Positions 1 to 5,563 of a stretch of 11,709 nucleotides of DNA are shown here, in pieces. Both the position numbers and the translations under genes were made by a program. The DNA is from an uncultured Bacteroidota bacterium. Lineage in GTDB: Bacteria; Bacteroidota; Bacteroidia; Chitinophagales; Chitinophagaceae. Where the stretch lies: positions 1-11,709 of the forward strand of contig CAMLEX010000076.1 in the NCBI GenBank assembly GCA_946479055.1, read 5' to 3'. The notes below the pieces were generated by a model. The model worked only from the letters and a program-made list of their open reading frames with translations. It had not been told where the DNA came from and made no database searches. Within the stretch, counting starts at the first letter, position 1. Every line of letters starts with the position of its first letter.

Positions 1-15
1 GACAGCATCAAAAGA

Positions 16-900
16 CTAAGCCAGGTTTTTATAAATGCCCATCTCCAACCCGCGCAATTCAGCCAATCCCCGTAGACGGCCAATGGCACTATATCCCGGG
101 TAACTTCTCTTTTTAAGATCATCCATAAAATACTGCACCTGCAAATGCTGACACCCGAGACTCAATACCGTAACGCCACCAACATTCGGATGATCGGCAT
201 AAGCAGCCAGCAATGCGCTTAGCGTAGCCGCATCCTGGCGGGTACCACCACATCCTCCCGTGTGATTCAGAAACTTAATACCATCCACATTTTTGAAAAA
301 TCTGTCCGTATCATTTGAATGAGCAGGGTTCAGGTTAATTGTATCAATGTCCTCCCCTTTTTTATACGCCTGGAACATTTGCCTGGTAAATTGTTTGTAG
401 CGATCCGTAACAGCATAACCCAATTCGTTCCATAACGCTTCTTTGATTACGTCCAGGTTTCTGTTCTCACAAAAAACCATAGGAATGAACAACCAATAAT
501 TAGCAGTTCCTACTCTGCCATCACTTCTTTTATAACCGTTGAATGTTTTATGAACAAATTTTGAAACATCCGGAGGCTGCCAATTATATTGAACATTACG
601 GTACCCATATTTTCCTGCTGCATGCCTGGTATTTTCAGTAGTCATAACCTGCCCTTGCAAAATATTGGATTGAACTTTACCAACCAGTACCCCATACATT
701 ATAACATCGTCTCCGGCACATACATTTTGTACAAAAAATTTATGTTTAGCTGCTACATTTTCCATCAATTTAAAATCATGACCTTTAAAAGAAACAGGAG
801 TGCCGGAGTCAAGGTCTTTAAGTGCTACAAGTACGTTATCATCCGGATGAATCATTAAGAAAGGGGGATGCGCCAATTCTGTCGGGTTAGTATTTTTCAT
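16..900 (-). CDS. uxaA: Altronate dehydratase N-terminal half fused to mannonate dehydratase C-terminal tail (chimeric, probably broken)
   Basis: The 294-residue product begins like UxaA, which dehydrates D-altronate to 2-keto-3-deoxygluconate in cytoplasmic galacturonate catabolism. Residues 1 to ~100 match the small SAF-type N-terminal domain ([16 protein letters not shown]), and ~118 to 255 match the start of the catalytic domain ([26 protein letters not shown] with Cys217; VTVLSLGCQ). Full-length family members are about 500 residues or more, so the C-terminal half is missing. From about residue 259 the sequence ([20 protein letters not shown], then [16 protein letters not shown]) instead matches the C-terminus of mannonate dehydratase UxuA; E. 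coli UxuA, recalled from memory, has [20 protein letters not shown] near its end. The join lies around positions 100-125, where both proteins plausibly have a DLKKR-like stretch. It could be a genomic deletion between neighbouring uxaA and uxuA genes, or an assembly chimera. Activity is unlikely. The gene is divergent from the AraC regulator. Confidence 0.85.
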   Translation of the reverse strand: MKNTNPTELAHPPFLMIHPDDNVLVALKDLDSGTPVSFKGHDFKLMENVAAKHKFFVQNVCAGDDVIMYGVLVGKVQSNILQGQVMTTENTRHAAGKYGYRNVQYNWQPPDVSKFVHKTFNGYKRSDGRVGTANYWLFIPMVFCENRNLDVIKEALWNELGYAVTDRYKQFTRQMFQAYKKGEDIDTINLNPAHSNDTDRFFKNVDGIKFLNHTGGCGGTRQDAATLSALLAAYADHPNVGGVTVLSLGCQHLQVQYFMDDLKKRSYPGYSAIGRLRGLAELRGLEMGIYKNLA

Positions 901-1073
901 TTAAACAAATCTTAAAACGATTAATAAGTTTGAATCATCAGTTTTTTTACAAATTCACGGTGACTAACAAATAAAGAAATAATGATCACACACTGGTTTT
1001 AGAAAATTGCCTTATTATTCAACAATCTTAGCATTACAAGCTCAAAAAATATTGCAATAACGTTTAAGCCGGG

Positions 1074-1164
1074 AACGATTGCGTAATTTTTTTATAACAG
1101 TTCAACCGGATCAATTAATTTGGCATTATTAAACCTGTTTTTCTTTGCTTTCCAGGTTAAGATT
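1074..1164 (+). repeat. Imperfect direct repeat, copy A (degenerate)
   Basis: Copy A of a ~91-bp imperfect direct repeat, offset about 202 bp from copy B. Shared blocks in the same order are AACGnTTGCGTAA, TCAAnCGG, TAATTTGGCATT, AACCTGTTT and AGGTTAAGATT. In copy A only the right half of the operator palindrome is intact. Weak similarity may continue downstream into sequence matching the first codons of the AraC gene (ACTCCTTC at 1208-1215 and at 1431-1438), suggesting a decayed partial duplication of promoter plus gene start. Confidence 0.6.
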
Positions 1165-1267
1165 TTTACTCCCGAAAGCATGTCCAAGAGGTCAAAAAAC
1201 TACAGAAACTCCTTCTGACTTCTTTGTTTTAAATCATTGATTATATATAACTTAAAGAAGTTATCCA

Positions 1268-1289
1268 GTTACGAAAACGTTTGCGTAAC
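1268..1289. promoter_or_regulatory. LacI/GalR-type operator palindrome
   Basis: A 22-bp inverted repeat centred on the CG at 1278/1279, with core ACGAAAACGTTTGCGT flanked by GTT and AAC. Ten of eleven base pairs are symmetric; the only mismatch is A1274 against G1283. An AAACGTTT centre with CG-containing outer arms is the typical form of LacI/GalR-family operators. It lies ~100 bp upstream of the AraC start and ~370 bp upstream of the uxaA-like start. No LacI-family gene is in the window, so the repressor would be encoded elsewhere. Confidence 0.65.
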
Positions 1290-1366
1290 ATTATTTTAAA
1301 AGGTCAAACGGGATAAACTAATTTGGCATTCACAACCTGTTTCTACTTATTTCAAAGGTTAAGATT
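1276..1366 (+). repeat. Imperfect direct repeat, copy B
   Basis: Copy B carries the same ordered blocks as copy A (1074-1164), overlaps the right part of the LacI-type operator, and ends 24 bp before the AraC ATG. The conserved blocks between operator and gene may be binding sites for the adjacent AraC protein or promoter elements; the sequence alone does not decide which. Confidence 0.6.
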
Positions 1367-1390
1367 GCTCAATAACGAAAATGCTTGCAT

Positions 1391-2272
1391 ATGAGACCCC
1401 AATTATTAAAAGTCAGTAAAGAACCCCAGTACTCCTTCAGTGTTCGCCAGGATCTTGTTCCTTATGTCAACAACCGCTGGCACTATCACACTGAAGTTGA
1501 GTTAATCCATTTCAAAAAGGGTGAAGGCACCCAATTCATTGGTGATAGTATTAAACAATTTAAAGCTGGTGATGTAGTGCTGGTTGGGTCCAACCTGCCC
1601 CATTACTGGCGATTTGATGATTCTTATTTTGAAGAAAGCTGCACTGAAACAGCTGATGTAAGAGTGGCTCATTTCTGTGAAAATTTCTGGGGCTCGCAGT
1701 TTTTGCAATTACCCGAAAACTTTCATATCAGGGGTCTTCTTGATAAAGCTAAAAGAGGCTTACAAATAACGGGCAAGACACGTCAAAAAGTGGCTGAATT
1801 ACTGGAGGCACTTTTACAAACAGATAATAATTCTCGTATCATTTTGTTAATGGAAGCGCTGAATCTTATAGCTGAATCCCAGCAATTGGAAACGCTATCT
1901 TCTATCGGTTTTAAATATGATCTGGCGGAAAATGAGAAGGATCGTATTAATGCCGTCTATGAGTATAGCATAAAAAATTTCAAACGAAATATTCAACTGG
2001 AAGAGATCGCCAGTGTCGCCAATATCAGCCCTAACTCCTTCTGCCGTTATTTCAAATCAAGAACAAGAAAGACCTACTCGCAGTTCCTGATTGAGATCAG
2101 GGTAGGACATGCCTGCAAATTGCTTATTGAAAATAACCTGAGCATTAAACAGCTTTGTTACGAAAGCGGCTTTAATAATTTCACCAGTTTTCATAAATAT
2201 TTTAAACTCATCACCAGCAAAAGTCCGCTTACTTATCAAAAAGAATTTATGGGACAGTTGGCAAAAGCATAG
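1391..2272 (+). CDS. AraC-family transcriptional regulator with N-terminal cupin domain
   Basis: A 293-residue cytoplasmic regulator expected to bind a sugar or sugar acid and control nearby catabolic genes. The N-terminal ~90 residues form a cupin-like sensor (HYHTEVELIHFKKGEG, then FKAGDVVLVGSNLPHYWR). The C-terminal ~100 residues carry two helix-turn-helix units: IQLEEIASVANISPNSFCRYFK is the first and LSIKQLCYESGFNNFTSFHKYFK the second, followed by the usual family ending SPLTYQKEF. Length is normal for the family. I chose the ATG at 1391; an in-frame TTG at 1385 would add only two residues. The gene is divergent from the uxaA-like gene and separated from the GH36 gene by a terminator, so it is probably a single transcription unit. 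Its effector is not evident from sequence. Confidence 0.9.
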   Translation: MRPQLLKVSKEPQYSFSVRQDLVPYVNNRWHYHTEVELIHFKKGEGTQFIGDSIKQFKAGDVVLVGSNLPHYWRFDDSYFEESCTETADVRVAHFCENFWGSQFLQLPENFHIRGLLDKAKRGLQITGKTRQKVAELLEALLQTDNNSRIILLMEALNLIAESQQLETLSSIGFKYDLAENEKDRINAVYEYSIKNFKRNIQLEEIASVANISPNSFCRYFKSRTRKTYSQFLIEIRVGHACKLLIENNLSIKQLCYESGFNNFTSFHKYFKLITSKSPLTYQKEFMGQLAKA

Positions 2273-2311
2273 GTTCCCGGATAATTTTCTCATGTTAAGA
2301 TGATTGAATGA

Positions 2312-2340
2312 ACAGGCAACCTTTGGGGTGCCTGTTTTAT
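2312..2340 (+). terminator. Intrinsic terminator downstream of the AraC gene
   Basis: A stem ACAGGCA / TGCCTGT (2312-2318 with 2329-2335), extended inward by two CC/GG pairs after one mismatch, has a small loop and is followed by TTTTATT. It lies 40 bp past the AraC stop and ~50 bp before the GH36 start. The GH36 gene therefore probably has its own promoter in this short gap, or depends on read-through. Confidence 0.75.
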
Positions 2341-2391
2341 TAGAACCCTGTTTCTTTGCCGGGTTATCCCATTATCATAATTTTCTCTATC

Positions 2392-4539
2392 GTGAAAAAG
2401 TATATAACAGCTATTGCTCTATTGTTGCTTTCTTTGTCATTGATAGCACAATCTGTAAAACCCATTTTAATTGAAACAAAGAATTTCGCACTTGTATTAA
2501 CGGTTGGCAACAACCAACGTGTAACGCAATCTCATTTTGGGGAAAAATTACCTGCAAAAGAATATGAACAACTGAAAGGCGGACGTGAAGCTTACCTGAC
2601 CGCCGGTATGGAAAACCAACTGGAGCCTGCTATAAGAATGGTACACAATGACGGAAACCCTTCTCTTGAATTGTTATATGTATCACATACAACTGCAGAC
2701 AGCACGAATATCAGCAAGATTGCTATCACACTAAAAGATCCTGTCTATCCCGTTGAAGTGATTCTCCACTATATATCTTATTACAATGAAGACGTGATAA
2801 AATGCTGGACGGAAATAAAGCATCATGAAAAAAAACCGATACTGGTTACGCAATACGCTTCATCCATGCTCCATTTTACTGCCAATGAATATTGGCTCAC
2901 CCAATTTTATGGCGATTGGGCAAGAGAAGTAAACATGGTAGAAGAAAAATTGACCAATGGTATCAAGATCATTGAAAGCAAACTAGGATCCCGTACTAAT
3001 TTTTACAATACACAAACTTTTTTTGTTTCACTGAATGATCCTTCAACTGAGACGGAAGGTGAATTGATTGCAGGTACGCTTGCATGGACAGGAAACTTCA
3101 AGTATACATTTGAAGTGGATCAGCGAAACGGTCTGCGAATCATTTCAGGCATCAATCCTTATGCATCCGAATATCATTTACAACCAGGTGAAACATTTAC
3201 TACACCTGAATTTATTTTTACGTTTTCTGCAAATGGCAAGGGACAAGCCAGCCGCAATTTGCACAAATGGGCACGCAACTATGGCGTATTAAATGGCAAT
3301 GGTGAAAGAATGACTTTATTGAACAACTGGGAAGCGACGCATACTGATTTTACTGAAACAAGATTGGTAGAATTGTTTGATGAAGCAAGAAAATTAGGAG
3401 TTGACCTGTTCCTGCTGGATGATGGCTGGTTTGGTAATAAATATCCACGCAATGATGATAAAAATGGATTAGGTGATTGGCAGGAAGATAAAAAGAAATT
3501 GCCCAGCGGCATTGGCTATTTGGTAAAAGAAGCAGAAAAGAAAGGAATCAAATTTGGGATCTGGCTGGAGCCGGAAATGGTGAATCCGAAAAGCGAATTG
3601 TATGAAAAACATCCTGATTGGATTTTGAAATTACCAAACAGGGCCGAAAATTATGGACGTAATCAATTAGTCCTTGACTTAACCAATCCAAAAGTGCAGG
3701 ACTTTGTTTTCTCAATAGTAGATGATCTGATGACAAAAAACTCCGGTGTTGCTTTTATAAAATGGGATTGCAATCGCAGCATGACCAATGCTTATTCCCC
3801 TTACCTGAAAGAAAAACAATCGCATCTTTTTATTGAATATACCAGGAGCCTGTACAAAGTGTTGGAACGCATCAGGAAAAAATATCCTGCATTACCGATC
3901 ATGCTATGCGCCGGTGGTGGCGGACGAACCGATTATGGCGCTCTGAAATATTTCACTGAATTCTGGCCAAGCGATAATACCGATGCTTTGGAAAGAATTT
4001 TTATCCAATGGGGTTATTCGTACTTTTTTCCTTCCAATACCATCACAGCACATGTCACCAGTATGGGCAAACAGTCGTTAAAATTCAGAACTGATGTAGC
4101 CATGATGGGAAAAATGGGTTACGATATCCGAACCAATAATTTTACACCGGAGGAGTTACAATTCAGTAATGAAGCCGTTAAAACATATAAACGTATAAGC
4201 CCGGTCATCTGGCGGGGCGATCAGTACCGGCTGGTATCTCCCTATGAAAATAACCGGGCAGTATTATTATATGTCAACGAAAATAAAACCAGCGCTATCC
4301 TGTTCAACTATCACCTGAACAGCCGGAGAAAAGATATTTTCGGTCCTGTGAAATTGCAGGGTATCGATGCAGATAAAAAATACCGTGTAAAAGAAATAAA
4401 CCTGTTTCCCGGAACCAAACCGGCATTACCTGACAATGAAAGAGTTTTCTCCGGCAACTATTTAATGTCCGTTGGTTTGAATTTATCATCACGCCCAACT
4501 CCTTTGGTCAGTTCTATAGTCGAGCTTACGGAAGAATAA
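2392..4539 (+). CDS. Secreted GH36 alpha-galactosidase
   Basis: A 715-residue glycoside hydrolase expected to remove alpha-1,6-galactose from oligosaccharides or galactomannan side chains. I chose the GTG at 2392 because it starts a clean signal peptide (KKYITAIALLLLSLSLIAQ); an in-frame TTG at 2356 would put 12 extra residues before it. Residues ~25 to 290 form the N-terminal beta-sandwich and ~300 to 600 the TIM barrel. The barrel carries LLDDGWFG (~341-348), WLEPEMVNP (~391-399), FIKWDCNR with the likely nucleophile Asp459, CAGGGGRTDYG (~506-516) and WPSDNTDA with the likely acid/base Asp near 528. A C-terminal beta domain follows. Length and motifs are normal for GH36, so the enzyme should be active, in the periplasm or outside the cell. 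The next start codon is only 10 bp past its stop, suggesting an operon once continued downstream. Confidence 0.93.
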   Translation: MKKYITAIALLLLSLSLIAQSVKPILIETKNFALVLTVGNNQRVTQSHFGEKLPAKEYEQLKGGREAYLTAGMENQLEPAIRMVHNDGNPSLELLYVSHTTADSTNISKIAITLKDPVYPVEVILHYISYYNEDVIKCWTEIKHHEKKPILVTQYASSMLHFTANEYWLTQFYGDWAREVNMVEEKLTNGIKIIESKLGSRTNFYNTQTFFVSLNDPSTETEGELIAGTLAWTGNFKYTFEVDQRNGLRIISGINPYASEYHLQPGETFTTPEFIFTFSANGKGQASRNLHKWARNYGVLNGNGERMTLLNNWEATHTDFTETRLVELFDEARKLGVDLFLLDDGWFGNKYPRNDDKNGLGDWQEDKKKLPSGIGYLVKEAEKKGIKFGIWLEPEMVNPKSELYEKHPDWILKLPNRAENYGRNQLVLDLTNPKVQDFVFSIVDDLMTKNSGVAFIKWDCNRSMTNAYSPYLKEKQSHLFIEYTRSLYKVLERIRKKYPALPIMLCAGGGGRTDYGALKYFTEFWPSDNTDALERIFIQWGYSYFFPSNTITAHVTSMGKQSLKFRTDVAMMGKMGYDIRTNNFTPEELQFSNEAVKTYKRISPVIWRGDQYRLVSPYENNRAVLLYVNENKTSAILFNYHLNSRRKDIFGPVKLQGIDADKKYRVKEINLFPGTKPALPDNERVFSGNYLMSVGLNLSSRPTPLVSSIVELTEE

Positions 4540-4549
4540 ATAAAAAATT

Positions 4550-4624
4550 ATGAAACAGGCTACTATGGAGCAGATTGCTTCGCCACACGAATTTATTGAA
4601 ATTAAAATACCTACTGTGGGCTAA
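4550..4624 (+). pseudogene. N-terminal stub of a probable zinc-type medium-chain dehydrogenase
   Basis: A 24-codon reading frame begins 10 bp after the GH36 stop and ends at a TAA inside the left terminal repeat of the adjacent island. It encodes MKQATMEQIASPHEFIEIKI then PTVG. This has the look of the first strand pair of medium-chain zinc dehydrogenases (MKxAxxxxPxxIExxExPxPxxG). Family members such as RspB/LgoD-type L-galactonate 5-dehydrogenases occur with hexuronate genes. I infer the remnant of a gene truncated by insertion or rearrangement; downstream of the island the frame does not resume recognisably. The peptide is too short for a firm family call. Confidence 0.4.
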
Positions 4625-4642
4625 TTAACATTTTGAGGGGCT
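4618..4642 (+). repeat. Left terminal inverted repeat of the island
   Basis: A 25-bp sequence with core TAATTAACATTTTGAGG. It pairs with the right copy at 5370-5394 with two mismatches. Its first bases overlap the end of the dehydrogenase stub and provide that frame's stop codon. Confidence 0.75.
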
Positions 4643-4664
4643 GTATCAATTTACATGAAGTATG

Positions 4665-4681
4665 AAAGCCCAAAGGGCTTT
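4665..4681. repeat. Left-arm hairpin 1
   Basis: A perfect 7-bp stem AAAGCCC / GGGCTTT with an AAA loop. It corresponds in position to hairpin 1 of the right arm (5352-5366), whose stem sequence differs. Confidence 0.7.
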
Positions 4682-4692
4682 AATATGAATAA

Positions 4693-4717
4693 CCCCTGAT
4701 GCAATCAGGGGATTGCA
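4693..4717. repeat. Left-arm hairpin 2 with an overlapping alternative hairpin
   Basis: Two mutually exclusive stems overlap here. CCCCTGAT / ATCAGGGG (4693-4700 with 4704-4711, loop GCA) is perfect over 8 bp. TGCAATC / GATTGCA (4700-4706 with 4711-4717, loop AGGG) is perfect over 7 bp. The first corresponds to the right-arm hairpin at 5321-5339. Confidence 0.7.
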
Positions 4718-4734
4718 GGAAAATGGCATTGCAT

Positions 4735-4751
4735 CAACCCCGAAGGGGTTG
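4735..4751. repeat. Left-arm hairpin 3
   Basis: A perfect 7-bp stem CAACCCC / GGGGTTG with a GAA loop, 66 bp before the transposase start. It is the exact reverse complement of the right-arm hairpin at 5281-5297, and the match continues into the following GAATGTGATTC. C-GAA-G triloops are known to form unusually stable DNA mini-hairpins. Confidence 0.75.
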
Positions 4752-4817
4752 AATGTGATTCACCGAAAAATATTCATAACTTTTCAAAAAACAATTTTTA
4801 TTACTTAGATAAAAAAT

Positions 4818-5264
4818 ATGGGCAACTACCGTCAAATCTTTTACCAGATTGTTTTCGGCACAAAGCATCGGCAACCAACAATTGATGAACCAATTTGCAG
4901 AGAGTTGTACCAATATATTTCGGGTGTGATAAAAAACAAAAAATGTAAGCTCTATCGCATCAATGGCATGGATGATCATATACACAGTTTCTCAGACCTC
5001 CATCCAACCGTTCCCTTGTCCGATTATATCAAGGATATAAAAGTTGCCAGCAGCGTTTGAATGAAGGCAAGTGGTAAGTTCCTAAAGTTTGAAGCATGGC
5101 AAGAGGGATACGGAGCATTTACTTATTCAATCAAAGAAAGGGACATGATTATTAATTATGTTAAAAATCAAAAAGAACATCACAAGACAGAAACATTCTA
5201 TGATGAATTTAAACGATTGCTGAGTGAAAACGGAATTGAATTTGATGAGAAATATTTATTATAG
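4818..5264 (+). pseudogene. REP-associated (IS200-like, Y1) tyrosine transposase, disrupted by an in-frame TGA
   Basis: Two consecutive same-frame segments of 80 and 67 codons, separated only by TGA at 5058-5060, together read as one ~148-residue transposase of the Y1/IS200 superfamily (HUH single-strand DNA transposases). The HUH motif is DDHIHSF (His54, His56). After the stop come the family signature WQEGYGAFTYS and INYVKNQKEHH, where Tyr114 is the likely catalytic tyrosine with Gln118 beside it. Relatives commonly have Trp at the stop position (VASSVW then a short basic stretch), so a single TGG-to-TGA change is the simplest explanation. The second segment starts with ATG, but alone it lacks the HUH histidines and could not act. 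Flanking hairpins and terminal repeats are its presumed substrates. Confidence 0.85.
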
Positions 5265-5280
5265 GGTATTATCACACATT

Positions 5281-5297
5281 CAACCCCTTCGGGGTTG
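5281..5297. repeat. Right-arm hairpin 3
   Basis: A perfect 7-bp stem CAACCCC / GGGGTTG with loop TTC (GAA on the other strand), 17 bp after the transposase stop. It is the inverted copy of 4735-4751, with the adjacent ATCACACATT matching the left-arm flank. A small extra palindrome, GCCTTTAGGC, follows at 5302-5311. Confidence 0.75.
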
Positions 5298-5320
5298 CTC
5301 CGCCTTTAGGCTTCATGTTT

Positions 5321-5339
5321 CCATGAGTTTCACTCAGGG
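5321..5339. repeat. Right-arm hairpin 2
   Basis: Stem CCATGAGT / ACTCAGGG with loop TTC and one mismatched pair. It occupies the position mirrored by left-arm hairpin 2, and both are flanked by a similar GAATAAC / TTAATAAC spacer on the hairpin 1 side. Confidence 0.6.
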
Positions 5340-5351
5340 TTATTAACATTC

Positions 5352-5366
5352 AAGTCCTTCGGACTT
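5352..5366. repeat. Right-arm hairpin 1
   Basis: A perfect 6-bp stem AAGTCC / GGACTT with loop TTC, followed by a T-run. It mirrors left-arm hairpin 1, with G/C stem positions altered and pairing kept. It may also act as a weak terminator for the transposase transcript. Confidence 0.65.
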
Positions 5367-5369
5367 TTT

Positions 5370-5394
5370 AGCACCTCAAAATGTTAATTAACCC
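5370..5394 (-). repeat. Right terminal inverted repeat of the island
   Basis: The reverse complement of the left terminal repeat, with core CCTCAAAATGTTAATTA at 5374-5390; 23 of 25 positions match. Beyond it lies ACTGTGG, also present at the left edge. Confidence 0.75.
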
Positions 5395-5563
5395 AACTGT
5401 GGCTCGCAAATACATATCGTAAGTGCGTACTCTGCCAATTGAATTTAGCTGAATGGTAACCTGCTTTATTAATAGTCCCATTCTTAAAATAACTTTATTA
5501 TTGATAAAAATAATCTTTCAATCAGAACTCTTTAATTTCTAAACAACCATTTATTTTTTACAA
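5395..5563. promoter_or_regulatory. Upstream region of the GH28-like gene
   Basis: A 169-bp AT-rich gap between the palindromic island and the GH28-like start, presumed to carry that gene's promoter. TAATCTTTC near 5509 loosely resembles the Bacteroidota -7 element but is not exact. I see no ORF, hairpin or operator here. Confidence 0.35.

Larger units (their letters stand above)
901..1390. promoter_or_regulatory. Divergent intergenic regulatory region
   Basis: This 490-bp AT-rich gap separates the minus-strand uxaA-like gene from the plus-strand AraC gene and should hold both promoters. It contains a strong LacI-type palindrome near 1268-1289 and an imperfect direct repeat (1074-1164 and 1276-1366). 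I found no clear ORF or RNA gene. A TAATTTGG sequence occurs in both repeat units and resembles the Bacteroidota -7 element TAnnTTTG, but the spacing is not exact and no matching upstream TTTG element was found, so no promoter is assigned. Confidence 0.6.
4618..5394. mobile_element. RAYT/IS200-like palindromic island with 25-bp terminal inverted repeats
   Basis: This 777-bp unit is bounded by inverted copies of a 25-bp sequence (4618-4642 and 5370-5394, 23 of 25 identical) sharing the core TAATTAACATTTTGAGG. Between them are three hairpins on the left, a broken tyrosine transposase, and three hairpins on the right in mirrored order. Such short palindromes around a Y1 transposase fit REP-associated tyrosine transposase (RAYT) systems. 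The heptamer ACTGTGG occurs directly outside both ends (4613-4619 and 5396-5402) and could be a target duplication, although IS200-type enzymes are not known to make one. Confidence 0.7.

Noticed and set aside
1054..1069. GCAATAACGTTTAAGC as another LacI-type operator
   Set aside because: It has the AACGTT centre, but only five of eight pairs are symmetric, so it is not distinguishable from chance in this AT-rich region.
4618..5394. CRISPR array suggested by repeated short palindromes
   Set aside because: The palindromes differ in sequence, sit in inverted arms around a transposase, and there is no regular repeat-spacer pattern or cas gene.
5395..5450. Continuation of the dehydrogenase stub after the island (frame reading PTVARKYIS)
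   Set aside because: The frame stops after a few codons and does not resemble the dehydrogenase continuation; only the short ACTGTGG repeat is shared.
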